Shown: positions 43,704 to 52,531 of the stretch, piece after piece
Layout of the letters: the number at the start of each line of letters is the position of its first letter
Position numbering within the stretch: the first letter of the stretch is position 1
From: Paenibacillus montanisoli
Lineage (GTDB): Bacteria > Bacillota > Bacilli > Paenibacillales > Paenibacillaceae
DNA length: 64,000 bases
Assembly (NCBI RefSeq): GCF_003268025.1
Contig: NZ_QLUW01000001.1
Coordinates: forward strand, 1,054,001-1,118,000
Direction of reading: 5' to 3'
Notes under the pieces: model-generated
The model's database searches: none
Seen by the model: the letters and a program-made list of their open reading frames with translations, nothing else
Told to the model about the DNA's origin: nothing
Program-made: the position numbers and the translations under genes

Positions 43704-45110
43704 ATGCAGCGTAAACGATGGGATGTCTTGGTCGTCAAAGGTCATGTGGTTTTGCCGGGCGGGACGGACCTGGTCGATATCGGGATAAGAGATGGCAAAA
43801 TCATCAGCGTTGGGCCGGATTTGCCAGAGGCGGATGCCGAACGCGTGCTGTCCGCCGAGGGGAAGCACGTGTTCGCCGGCGTCGTTGATGCGCATGTGCA
43901 TCTCAACGAGCCGGGGCTCGGCGCGTGGGAGGGCTTCGCGACCGGAACGGCGGCGCTTGCGGCCGGCGGCTGCACGGCTTTCATCGATATGCCGCTGAAC
44001 GGCCTGCCGCCGACCGTGAACCTCCCCGCGCTGGAGCTGAAGCTTGCTGCGGCGCGGCAGGACGGCGCGCATGTGGATTACGCGCTGTGGGGCGGCCTTG
44101 TGCCCGGCAATGCCGGAGAACTCGCGGCTCTTGCTGGAGCCGGAGTCGTGGGCTTTAAAGCGTTCATGTCATCGCCCGGCGATACGGGAGAGGGCTGCTT
44201 TCAGCATGTGGACGACGCGATGCTGTTCGAAGGCATGCAAGCGATCGCGTCCTTGGGCGGCATCCTGTCGCTTCACGCGGAGAGCGAGCCGATCGTATCG
44301 GCGCTAGCCGCACAGAAGCTGGCGGCAGGCGATAGAACGATGCGGGATTATTTGGACGCGCGGCCGCCGCAAGCGGAGCTCGAGGCGGTGAAGCTGGCGC
44401 TCGATATGGCGCGCCGTACGGGCTGCAGGCTGCATTTTGTCCATATCAGCACTGCAGAGGCGATTGATTTGATCAGCGAAGCGAAGCGGGACGGGCTTGA
44501 TGTGACGGCGGAAACCTGCCCGCATTATTTGGCTTTCACGGACGAGGATGTCATCCGCATCGGCGCCGGTGCGAAATGCTCGCCGCCCATTCGGTCCGCA
44601 CGCGAACGCGAAGAGCTTTGGAAGCGGCTGGCTGAAGGGGAGATCGATTTGGTGGCCTCGGATCATTCCCCTTGTCCGCCTTCTATGAAGGAAGCAGAGA
44701 ACGGAAATTACTTCGAAGCCTGGGGCGGCATTCTCGGTGCCCAAAGCACGCTGGAGGTTGTCGTGACGGAGGGCTGGCATAAGCGGGGGATTCCGCTCCA
44801 TGTGCTCTCGCGGGCATTGTCGGCAGCACCGGCTGAACGGTTCGGATTAAACGTTTACAAAGGGAAGATCGAAATAGGGCTCGACGCGGACCTCGCTGTC
44901 GTCGATTTAAATGCTCCTTACGTGTTGTCAGCGGAACAGCTGCTTTACAAGCATCCCCACAGCGCATACGTGGGCTGCCGGTTTGGCTGCCAAGTGGAAA
45001 TGACTTTGCTTCGCGGGAATATCATCTATAAGAGGCGGGCAGATACAGGCGAGGGCAAGATAGTTGGGACGGCCAACGGCCGAAGGCTATTGCCCGGCCG
45101 TCGTCCGTAA
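43704..45110 (+). CDS. allB: Allantoinase
   Basis: A 468-residue cyclic amidohydrolase of the allantoinase/dihydropyrimidinase class. Metal-site motifs are VDAHVHLNEPG (two His), VGFKAFMS with the carboxylated Lys, LSLHAES, HFVHIST and ASDHSPCP (Asp). It opens the hydantoin ring of allantoin to allantoate. The operon context (allC and pucG follow) supports allantoinase rather than dihydropyrimidinase. AAAGGGGG precedes the ATG. No regulator gene is adjacent. A hairpin-prone GGCGGTCCGCGGGCCGCC lies about 50 bases upstream. Confidence 0.92.
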   Translation: MQRKRWDVLVVKGHVVLPGGTDLVDIGIRDGKIISVGPDLPEADAERVLSAEGKHVFAGVVDAHVHLNEPGLGAWEGFATGTAALAAGGCTAFIDMPLNGLPPTVNLPALELKLAAARQDGAHVDYALWGGLVPGNAGELAALAGAGVVGFKAFMSSPGDTGEGCFQHVDDAMLFEGMQAIASLGGILSLHAESEPIVSALAAQKLAAGDRTMRDYLDARPPQAELEAVKLALDMARRTGCRLHFVHISTAEAIDLISEAKRDGLDVTAETCPHYLAFTDEDVIRIGAGAKCSPPIRSAREREELWKRLAEGEIDLVASDHSPCPPSMKEAENGNYFEAWGGILGAQSTLEVVVTEGWHKRGIPLHVLSRALSAAPAERFGLNVYKGKIEIGLDADLAVVDLNAPYVLSAEQLLYKHPHSAYVGCRFGCQVEMTLLRGNIIYKRRADTGEGKIVGTANGRRLLPGRRP

Positions 45111-45134
45111 CATTCTGCAGTGGGGGGATCGGCA

Positions 45135-46385
45135 GTGGAGGCACACGGCGAACGCTTGCATGCAGCAGACATCCTGTCGCAGTTAGCGGCTATAGGGCTT
45201 GAACCGGATGGAGGCATCACGCGGCTGCTCTACGATCCGGCTTGGCGGCAGGCCCAGCAGGCCGTGGCCCGCATCATGGGCGAGGCTGGGCTGTCTGTTT
45301 CGACCGATGCGATCGGCAACGTATACGGGAAGCTGGAAGGGACGGACCGCGACGCCCCCTCGTTCGTGACCGGCTCGCATATCGATAGTGTTCGCTTCGG
45401 CGGGCAGTACGACGGCGCGCTTGGCATTGCGGCAGGCATTGCGGCGCTTTCGAAGCTTAAGCAGAGCTTCGGCCAGCCCCGGCGGACGCTTGAGGTCGTG
45501 TCTTTTTGCGAGGAAGAGGGCAGCCGGTTCCCGCTTGCGTATTGGGGTTCTGGAAACGTGACGGGCTGCAAGCCATTCGCCGGAAGTCTCGAAGCCGCGG
45601 ATGCGCAGGGCGTATCGCTGCGAGAGGCAATGGCAGGCGCCGGTTACGATCCGTCCGCTCACCGCGATTGCCGCCGAACGGATATCGAGGCGTTCGTGGA
45701 GCTGCATATTGAGCAGGGCGCGGTGCTGGAACGGGAGCAGCGCGAGATCGGCATCGTGAATGCGATCTTCGGGCAGCGACGGTACTTCGTCGATGTCGAG
45801 GGGCGAAGCGATCATGCCGGCACCACGCCGATGCAAATGCGCGAGGACGCGCTGGCTGCTGCTGCCGAAATGATCGTGCGGCTTCGCAAGGCTGCTTTGG
45901 AAACAGGGGACGGGCTTGTTGCAACGGTAGGCATGCTTGAGGTGTCGCCGGGCATCGCCAACGTCATTCCGGGCAATGTCCGGTTCTCGCTGGATATCCG
46001 GCACAGGGAAGAAACGGCGATCGAAGATTTCTGCGATCGTACCTTCCTATCCTTCTCGGCCATAGCGGCGCAGCATCGGGTCACCGCAAGGTATACTTGC
46101 TGGCTTTCCGAGCTCCCGTCTCCCCCGATGGATGCGGAACTAAGAGAGCGGCTAGCTCGGATTTGCGATGCGAGCGGTTATGCCCACTTGGAAATCAGCA
46201 GCGGGGCCGGGCATGATGCCGGCTTGTTTGCGCGGATCTGCAAGGCGGCGATGATCTTCGTCCCGAGCCGGGGAGGGATCAGCCACTCGCCGCTTGAATA
46301 TACGGCGCCGGAAGAGATCGAGCGCGGCTGCGACGTGTTGACCCAACTGCTTTACCAGCTTGCTTACGGGGAGGAAGGCTTGTGA
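45135..46385 (+). CDS. allC: Allantoate amidohydrolase (M20 family)
   Basis: A 416-residue zinc amidohydrolase of the hydantoinase/carbamoylase subgroup of M20. Motifs: TGSHIDSVRFGGQYDGALG, FCEEEGSRFPLAYWGSGNVTG, HIEQGAVLE, GRSDHAGTTPMQMREDA and SGAGHDAG. It hydrolyses allantoate to ureidoglycine, CO2 and ammonia, after AllB. GTG 45135 with GGGGGGATC upstream is favoured over GTG 45120. It overlaps pucG by 4 bases. Confidence 0.9.
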   Translation: MEAHGERLHAADILSQLAAIGLEPDGGITRLLYDPAWRQAQQAVARIMGEAGLSVSTDAIGNVYGKLEGTDRDAPSFVTGSHIDSVRFGGQYDGALGIAAGIAALSKLKQSFGQPRRTLEVVSFCEEEGSRFPLAYWGSGNVTGCKPFAGSLEAADAQGVSLREAMAGAGYDPSAHRDCRRTDIEAFVELHIEQGAVLEREQREIGIVNAIFGQRRYFVDVEGRSDHAGTTPMQMREDALAAAAEMIVRLRKAALETGDGLVATVGMLEVSPGIANVIPGNVRFSLDIRHREETAIEDFCDRTFLSFSAIAAQHRVTARYTCWLSELPSPPMDAELRERLARICDASGYAHLEISSGAGHDAGLFARICKAAMIFVPSRGGISHSPLEYTAPEEIERGCDVLTQLLYQLAYGEEGL

Positions 46386-47641
46386 CGGAGAAGCGCTATA
46401 GGGACTTATCGCCCTCGCCCCGCATTATACTGACTCCGGGTCCGGTCGAGGTCGATCCGCGCGTGTCGCGGGCTCTTTCGTATCCGATGCTTGGCCAGTT
46501 CGACCCGGAGTTTACGGCGCTTATGAACGAAACGATGCAAATGCTGCGCGACCTCTTCCGGACCTCCAATCGCTGGGCGTACCCGATCGACGGAACCTCC
46601 CGCTCAGGGCTCGAGGCGGTGCTGACGGGGCTTATTGAGCCTGGCGACCGGGTGCTCGTGCCGATCTTCGGCCGCTTCGGCTATTTGCTCGCGGAGCTGT
46701 CGGAACGGTGCGGCGCGGATGTGGTGACGATCGAGACGACATGGGGCTCCGTCTTCGATCCGGCTGAGGTAATCGAGGCAATTGATCGCGAGAAACCGAG
46801 TATCGTCGCCATTGTGCACGGGGAAACGTCCACGGGCCGCGCGCAGCCGCTCGATGCGATCGGCCGCGCATGCCGGAACAGAGATATTTTGCTCGTTGTG
46901 GATGCGGTTGCGACCATTGGCGGCATGCCCGTGGAGACGGATGCGTGGATGCTGGACGCCGTCATTGGCGGGACGCAGAAATGCTTGTCCGTGCCGTCCG
47001 GCATGGCGCCGATCACTTATAACGACCGGGTTGAAAGGAAGCTGATTCGCCGCAAGCGCATTGAAAGAGGGATTCGTCCTGAGGGCTATTCGGACGATGG
47101 AGATCCGGCCGCCTTCATCCGAAGCAACTATTTCGACCTGACGCAGCTTCAGGATTACTGGAGTCCTCGGCGGCTGAACCACCATACCGAGGCGACCGCC
47201 ATGTTGTACGGCCTCCGCGAAGGGCTCCGGCTTGTTTTGGAGGAAGGCTTGGAAGCGCGCTTCACGCGCCACCGCCTTCACGAGCGTGCGCTCGTCGCGG
47301 GATTGGAAGCGATGGGGCTAAGCCGTTACGGAGACGACAGCTGTAAAATGACCGTCGTCACCTGTGTCCGCATACCCGCCGGTATAGATGGGGAGGCGGT
47401 GCGAAGCCAGCTGCTCGCGGACTTCGGCATCGAAATTGCCAGCTCCTTCGGGCCGCTGAAGGGGCAAATATGGCGGATCGGCACCATGGGCTACAGCTGC
47501 CGCAAGTCGAATGTGCTGCTCGGGCTGGCCGCGCTCGAAGCCGTTCTGCCGTTGCATGGGGCAGCCATCAACCCGGGCACGGCTGTCAAGGCGGCACTGG
47601 ATCGCTACGCGGAAGCGGAAGGAGCTGCGCCGGATGCATAA
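46382..47641 (+). CDS. pucG: (S)-Ureidoglycine-glyoxylate aminotransferase
   Basis: A 419-residue class V PLP aminotransferase. Family marks: ILTPGPVEVDPRVSRAL, the PLP lysine in VIGGTQKCLSVPSGMAP, and RRLNHHTEATAMLYGL (reads WSPRRLNHHTEA). It is PucG as in Bacillus purine use: it transfers the amino group of ureidoglycine to glyoxylate, giving oxalurate and glycine. The operon order after allC makes this much more likely than the related alanine-glyoxylate or serine-pyruvate enzymes. GTG start overlaps the allC stop, and the end overlaps the next gene by 8 bases. Confidence 0.9.
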   Translation: MTEKRYRDLSPSPRIILTPGPVEVDPRVSRALSYPMLGQFDPEFTALMNETMQMLRDLFRTSNRWAYPIDGTSRSGLEAVLTGLIEPGDRVLVPIFGRFGYLLAELSERCGADVVTIETTWGSVFDPAEVIEAIDREKPSIVAIVHGETSTGRAQPLDAIGRACRNRDILLVVDAVATIGGMPVETDAWMLDAVIGGTQKCLSVPSGMAPITYNDRVERKLIRRKRIERGIRPEGYSDDGDPAAFIRSNYFDLTQLQDYWSPRRLNHHTEATAMLYGLREGLRLVLEEGLEARFTRHRLHERALVAGLEAMGLSRYGDDSCKMTVVTCVRIPAGIDGEAVRSQLLADFGIEIASSFGPLKGQIWRIGTMGYSCRKSNVLLGLAALEAVLPLHGAAINPGTAVKAALDRYAEAEGAAPDA

Positions 47642-49244
47642 CGCGATGCCGCAATCCTATCGCTATATGGTGACTTCCCCGCATTATTTGGCCAGCCAGG
47701 TCGGGAGCGGCATCCTCCAACAAGGCGGCAACGCCGTCGACGCGTCGGTGGCGATCAGCGCCGCACTGGCGGTGGTTTACCCGCATATGACAGGTTTGGG
47801 CGGCGACAGCTTCTTCATGATCTACTCCGCGAAGGAGGGCAAGGTAGCCGGACTAAACGGCTCCGGCAGGGCGGCAGCTGCCGCGCATCCTGGCCTATTC
47901 TTGCAGGGCGGCGCATCACGGATGCCCGATCGCGGCGTGCAAAGCGCATTGACCGTCCCGGGCATGGTGGACGCGTGGTGGGAAGCTTGGTCCGCGTACG
48001 GCAGCGGCAGGCTCGCTTGGGCGGATTTGCTGAAACCCGCGCTCCGGTATGCGGAGGATGGCATGCCGATATCGCGCAATCTTCACGCTTGGATGGTGCG
48101 GGACGAGAAACTTCTGCGGGCGAACCCCGCCCTGCACGGCTTATACTTCGAATCCTCCACGGATACGCTGAAACCGGAAGGAGCCAAGCTTACACAGCCG
48201 ATGCTGGCCAAATCGCTAAGAGCGATTATGGCGGGCGGCCGCGATGCCTTCTATAACGGGGCCTTGATGAAGGCGATCGTCGAGGCGGTCCGCAGAGACG
48301 GCGGCTTCTTGGCCGAGCAGGATTTTGCCGCGCACCGCAGCGAGTGGGTAGAGCCGCTGACTACGGCATACAGAGGGCTGATCGTCTGCCAAATGCCCCC
48401 GAATTCACAAGGATTTGCCCTGCTCATGATGCTGAACATGCTGGAGAAGATCGAGCTTTCCCGCATTCCTCGGCATTCTGCGGCATTCTACCATTTGATG
48501 GCTGAGGTAGTGAAGCGGGCTTTTCGCTACCGGGACCAGCATCTGACTGATCCGGCGTTTCATGAGATTCCATTGGACGAACTGCTAAGCGATGACACGG
48601 CGGAAGCGCTCGTCCGCGACATTCTTGGATCAACGTCTTCTCAGGCGAACGGCTTTACATCCGTACCTTCAGGCCAAGACACCGCGTACGCGGCAGTCGT
48701 TGATGAAGAAGGCAACGCCGTTTCATTCATCCAGAGCCTTTATTACGATTTCGGCTCGGCGTACGTCGCTGGAGAAACGGGCATTATTTTGCAAAATCGA
48801 GGCTCCTACTTCTCCTTGGAAGAGACGCATCCGAATGTGCTTGCGCCTGGCAAACGGACCTTTCATACGCTTATGCCCGGCATGGCGCTCAAGGAAGGGA
48901 AGCCCTTCCTGCTCATGGGTACGCAAGGGGGAGAGGGGCAGCCGCAAACGCAATTGTCGATCATTACCGGAATTGTGGATTACGGGTGCACAATCCAGGA
49001 GGCAATCGCATTGCCGCGGTGGGTGTACGGCCGGACGTGGGGCGAGGATTGCGACCGGCTGAGGCTGGAAAACCGGAATCTCGGCAATGCGGCGGAACGC
49101 TTGAAGAAATGCGGCCATCAGGTGGAAATCGTAGCGGAATGGGACGGAATCATGGGTCAGGCGCAAGGCATTCGGCTCGGCGAAGGCGGCATCCTTAGCG
49201 GTGCGGCCGATCCGCGGGGAGACGGCTTGGCTATCGGAGGCTGA
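47634..49244 (+). CDS. Gamma-glutamyltransferase-like Ntn hydrolase in the allantoin operon
   Basis: A 536-residue GGT-family protein without signal peptide, so cytoplasmic (YwrD-like). The start is VGSGILQQGGNAVDASVAIS and the autoprocessing/catalytic Thr is expected in SGQDTAYAAVVDEEGNAVS, with LMGTQGGEGQPQTQ as the C-terminal glycine-rich motif. ATG 47634 has GGAAGGAG upstream and lies within the end of pucG. The overlap shows it is part of the allantoin operon. Its substrate is unknown; a gamma-glutamyl or related amide bond from this pathway is the obvious guess. A second copy lies at 50839. Confidence 0.85.
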   Translation: MHNAMPQSYRYMVTSPHYLASQVGSGILQQGGNAVDASVAISAALAVVYPHMTGLGGDSFFMIYSAKEGKVAGLNGSGRAAAAAHPGLFLQGGASRMPDRGVQSALTVPGMVDAWWEAWSAYGSGRLAWADLLKPALRYAEDGMPISRNLHAWMVRDEKLLRANPALHGLYFESSTDTLKPEGAKLTQPMLAKSLRAIMAGGRDAFYNGALMKAIVEAVRRDGGFLAEQDFAAHRSEWVEPLTTAYRGLIVCQMPPNSQGFALLMMLNMLEKIELSRIPRHSAAFYHLMAEVVKRAFRYRDQHLTDPAFHEIPLDELLSDDTAEALVRDILGSTSSQANGFTSVPSGQDTAYAAVVDEEGNAVSFIQSLYYDFGSAYVAGETGIILQNRGSYFSLEETHPNVLAPGKRTFHTLMPGMALKEGKPFLLMGTQGGEGQPQTQLSIITGIVDYGCTIQEAIALPRWVYGRTWGEDCDRLRLENRNLGNAAERLKKCGHQVEIVAEWDGIMGQAQGIRLGEGGILSGAADPRGDGLAIGG

Positions 49245-49257
49245 GATGGTCAAATTT

Positions 49258-49294
49258 AAACTCCTGACCCGTAACGGTGTCAGGAGTTTTTTAG
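49258..49294. terminator. Terminator of the allantoin operon
   Basis: Arms AAACTCCTGAC / GTCAGGAGTTT, loop of 10 bases, then TTTAG on plus and AATTTG on minus. It lies between the convergent GGT-like and FhuF-like genes. Confidence 0.85.
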
Positions 49295-50085
49295 TCAGAG
49301 GAATGGCGTATCATAAATTTCTCGATCCGATGCTCATCGGTGATGAGCGGACAAGTATAGCAGTACGCATCGGTATCCCCGCCGGCTCGATAATTCATGC
49401 AGCAGGCTTTGCGAATTAGAATTTGGCGTCCTTCCTTCAGCGGATCTTCGACCTTCCTGAAGCTACAGGCCAACGGATTGACCGCGCGGCCCGGCAGCCA
49501 TGCCGGATTCGATCTGCGGCTCGCATACGCGAACCACTGCTCGATACGTTCTGATAAGGTGCCGGAAGCGGATTCGAGCAGCCATTCCTGCTTCCAGTAG
49601 GCGAGCAAGTAAGCGATGGTGTGCCAAAGACCGACTCGCGAAACGCCGGTATGGTTCGCAACCGCTTCGATTACCGCCAAGGCATGCTCATGGAACAAAT
49701 GGCGGAGATAAGCTTCATCTTGCTCGACTTCGCGTGGCAGCCCTGCGATTGAAGGTAACGGTTCCGCGCCAAGAACAAAAAATTTCAAATTCGTTCCGTG
49801 CAGTCCATAGCGAATATTGCTGAAGGACAGGTCGAAAGGATGACGGTTATGCAGCCACGCATAGACGGCACCGGCGATCAAGGAAGAATACCGTTTGAAG
49901 AACAGCATGCCGGCCGTCTTCCGGTCTGGCGCGTTCACGTTTTCGCCGAAGCGGTTAATCAGCTCTGCCAAACGATCCGCAAGCTCGTTGCCCTGCAACG
50001 AAAACGCAGACGAATCCGCCGGTGGCTCATCTAAATATAGGTTATGCCGGCTCGCAATCGGTGTCGGATCAAATGGAATCATCAC
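49291..50085 (-). CDS. FhuF-like ferric siderophore reductase family protein
   Basis: A 264-residue protein of the IucA/IucC-FhuF family. The C-terminus has RKACCMNYRAGGDTDAYCYTC, a Cys-Cys, 12 residues, Cys-x2-Cys cluster. E. coli FhuF uses the same motif with 10 residues between, as I recall, so this loop is two residues longer. It should carry a [2Fe-2S] cluster and reduce siderophore-bound iron. GGAGAAACC precedes the ATG on the minus strand and a Fur-like box lies 40 bases upstream. No siderophore transporter is adjacent. Confidence 0.82.
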   Translation of the reverse strand: MMIPFDPTPIASRHNLYLDEPPADSSAFSLQGNELADRLAELINRFGENVNAPDRKTAGMLFFKRYSSLIAGAVYAWLHNRHPFDLSFSNIRYGLHGTNLKFFVLGAEPLPSIAGLPREVEQDEAYLRHLFHEHALAVIEAVANHTGVSRVGLWHTIAYLLAYWKQEWLLESASGTLSERIEQWFAYASRRSNPAWLPGRAVNPLACSFRKVEDPLKEGRQILIRKACCMNYRAGGDTDAYCYTCPLITDEHRIEKFMIRHSSD

Positions 50086-50127
50086 GGTTTCTCCTGAGCA
50101 TGAATAGTTGTATGTTCTCCAATTCTA

Positions 50128-50142
50128 TGATAATTGTTCTCA
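50128..50142. promoter_or_regulatory. Fur-like operator
   Basis: TGATAATTGTTCTCA matches the 7-1-7 Fur box (TGATAATNATTATCA) at 13 of 15 positions including the free centre base. It lies about 45 bases before the FhuF-like start, so iron should repress it. Confidence 0.7.
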
Positions 50143-50242
50143 TTTAAAGTTGTCAACGAAAGCTTCGAATACGTACCCTGCGGCCGCCCCGTTATGATAG
50201 ACTGATCATAGACTCGTTTTACAGAAAGTGGGGAATGAATCG

Positions 50243-50812
50243 ATGGCCATTCACATCGCTTTGCTTCGCGGCATTAACGTCGGCGGGAAAAATAAGATCA
50301 AAATGGCGGACCTGCGCGAGGCGCTCGGCACAATAGGCTTGACTCGAGTACAAACCTACATCCAAAGCGGCAATATTTTGTTCGAGTCGGAAGAGCGGGA
50401 GCCGGCGCTCCGGGAGAGGATCGAAGGGCTGATCGAGCGGCAGTTCGGCCTGTCCATCAAGGTCGTTATGCGCACTGCGGAAGAAATGGCGGCGATCGCC
50501 GCGGGCTGTCCGTTTTCGGACGAGCAGATTGCGGCTGCCGAGGCTTCTTCGGAGGGAGAATGCCTCTACGTGTCGATGCTTCTGGAAGCGCCTCCAACCG
50601 AACGGGTTGAGAAGCTTCAAGGATACGCAGCTGCCGACGAACGCTTTGTCGTCTCAGGCCGCGATATCTATCTGCTGTTCGGCCAGAGCATCCGGAATTC
50701 CAAGCTTGCCGTGCAGGTGGACAAGCTTAACGTGCCCTCGACCGTTCGCAATTGGAATACGGTCAATAAGCTGCTCGCCATGGCGCAAGAGATGTCGCTC
50801 AGCCGTACATAA
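50243..50812 (+). CDS. DUF1697 family protein
   Basis: A 189-residue protein with the DUF1697 signature MAIHIALLRGINVGGKNKIK, MADLREAL and TYIQSGNILFES near the N-terminus. Function is unknown; the fold is ferredoxin-like. ATG 50243 fits the family start; GTGGGGA lies upstream. It is followed by a GGT-like gene after 26 bases. Confidence 0.85.
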   Translation: MAIHIALLRGINVGGKNKIKMADLREALGTIGLTRVQTYIQSGNILFESEEREPALRERIEGLIERQFGLSIKVVMRTAEEMAAIAAGCPFSDEQIAAAEASSEGECLYVSMLLEAPPTERVEKLQGYAAADERFVVSGRDIYLLFGQSIRNSKLAVQVDKLNVPSTVRNWNTVNKLLAMAQEMSLSRT

Positions 50813-50838
50813 TCAAACATTCAAGGAGGGGAATGCCC

Positions 50839-52446
50839 ATGTTTCAATTATCCGAATATCCGCATCCGTCCCGAAGAACCGCAGTCGTAGCCGGAAAAGG
50901 GATGGTGGCCGCCTCGCAGCCGCTTGCTTCCCAGGCAGGCATGCGCGTTTTGCAGCAGGGCGGCAATGCGATTGACGCGGCCATAGCCGCCGCCGCTTGT
51001 TTGACGGTCGTCGAGCCGACGGGAAACGGCATCGGGGGCGATGCGTTCGCCATTGTGTGGTACAAAGGGCAAATGTATGGGTTGAATGCCAGCGGGGGAG
51101 CGCCGCAGCTGCTGACGCCGGAAGCCGTAAAACAGCGTGGATTCGCGGACGCGATGCCCGCAAGCGGCTGGCTTCCGGTTACGGTGCCGGGAGCGCCGGG
51201 GGCTTGGGCGAGTTTGGCCGGCCGGTTTGGCCGGCTGCCGCTCGCGAAGCTGCTTGAGCCGGCCGTCGAGTATGCGGAAGGCGGTTATCCGTTGTCTCCC
51301 GAGCTCGCGGTCAAGTGGGAGAGGGCCTACGAGGCTTGGCAGAAGAGAAACGGGGATGGCGCCTTCTCGGAATGGTTCCGCGTATTCGCGCCGAACGGCC
51401 GGGCGCCGCGGGCCGGGGAGGAGTGGAGGTCGCCTGATCATGCGCGCACGCTGCGTCTGATCGGGGAAACGAATGGCGAAGCGTTCTACCGAGGCGAATT
51501 GGCGGAGCTTATCGACAAGGCTGCAAGAGAGGGCGGCGGTTTATTGCGCAAGGAGGATATGGCGCCGTTCCAGCCGGAGTGGGTAGATCCGATCTCCGTT
51601 TCTTACCGTGGCTATGACATCTGGGAGCTGCCTCCGAACGGTCAAGGCATCGTCGCTTTAATGGCGCTTAATATGCTGAACCGGTTCGATCTCGCCTCCC
51701 TTGACGCCGAAACGCGGTTCCATACGCAGATCGAAGCGATGAAGCTGGCTTTTGCCGATGGGAAGCACTATGTAACGGATCCAAAGCATATGCGGGCGAG
51801 CGTGGAGCAGCTGCTGTCCCCTGAGTATGCCGCGCTTCGGGGCGGCTTGATCGGCGAAGAGGCGCTTATGCCCGAGCCGGGTCAGCTTCCCAAAGGCGGA
51901 ACGGTCTATCTGGCCACGGCGGACGGGGAAGGGAACATGGTTTCGTTCATTCAGAGCAACTATCACGGGTTCGGTTCCGGCATCGTGGTGCCGGGGACGG
52001 GCATCAGCCTTCAGAACCGAGGCCACTCTTTCTCGCTCGATCCGGGTCATGCGAATGTGCTGGAGCCAGGCAAAAGGCCTTATCATACGATTATTCCGGG
52101 TTTTATCACGAAGAGCGGGGAACCGGTCGGTCCCTTCGGCGTGATGGGCGCGTTCATGCAGCCGCAAGGCCATCTGCAGGTAATCGCTAATCTGCTCGAT
52201 CATCATAACAATCCGCAAGCCGCGCTCGATGCGCCGAGATGGCAGTGGATGGAAGGGAAAACCGTGGCGGTCGAAGCGGGGTTCCCCGCGGCGATTGCCG
52301 AGGAGCTCAAACGGCGGGGCCACGATATTTATACGCTGCCTGACCATAAGGCGTTCGGCTGCGGTCAAATCATATGGCGGGAGCCAAGCGGCGTCTTGAT
52401 CGGCGGTACCGAGCCAAGGACGGACGGCTGCATCGCTTCCTGGTAG
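50839..52446 (+). CDS. Gamma-glutamyltransferase-like Ntn hydrolase, second copy
   Basis: A 535-residue GGT-family protein without signal peptide. The N-terminus MFQLSEYPHPSRRTAVVAGKG leads to LQQGGNAIDAAIAAAACLTVVEP. The likely nucleophile Thr is in GGTVYLATADGEGNMVSFIQ. GGIGGDAFAIVWY and a TDGCIASW end are typical of the YwrD-like group. ATG 50839 has AAGGAGG 10 bases upstream. The ATG at 50833 is too close. It is related to the GGT-like gene at 47634 but not obviously recently duplicated. Its substrate is unknown. Confidence 0.85.
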   Translation: MFQLSEYPHPSRRTAVVAGKGMVAASQPLASQAGMRVLQQGGNAIDAAIAAAACLTVVEPTGNGIGGDAFAIVWYKGQMYGLNASGGAPQLLTPEAVKQRGFADAMPASGWLPVTVPGAPGAWASLAGRFGRLPLAKLLEPAVEYAEGGYPLSPELAVKWERAYEAWQKRNGDGAFSEWFRVFAPNGRAPRAGEEWRSPDHARTLRLIGETNGEAFYRGELAELIDKAAREGGGLLRKEDMAPFQPEWVDPISVSYRGYDIWELPPNGQGIVALMALNMLNRFDLASLDAETRFHTQIEAMKLAFADGKHYVTDPKHMRASVEQLLSPEYAALRGGLIGEEALMPEPGQLPKGGTVYLATADGEGNMVSFIQSNYHGFGSGIVVPGTGISLQNRGHSFSLDPGHANVLEPGKRPYHTIIPGFITKSGEPVGPFGVMGAFMQPQGHLQVIANLLDHHNNPQAALDAPRWQWMEGKTVAVEAGFPAAIAEELKRRGHDIYTLPDHKAFGCGQIIWREPSGVLIGGTEPRTDGCIASW

Positions 52447-52453
52447 TAAGCAG

Positions 52454-52488
52454 CGGGAAACTGCGCCACTTGCGCGGTTTCCCGTTTT
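52454..52488 (+). terminator. Terminator after the second GGT-like gene
   Basis: Arms CGGGAAACTGCGC / GCGCGGTTTCCCG (one G-U pair), 5-base loop, then TTTTGG. Confidence 0.85.
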
Positions 52489-52531
52489 GGTTGAAATCCG
52501 GTAATAACGTTTGGGAAGGACGATCGTGACA

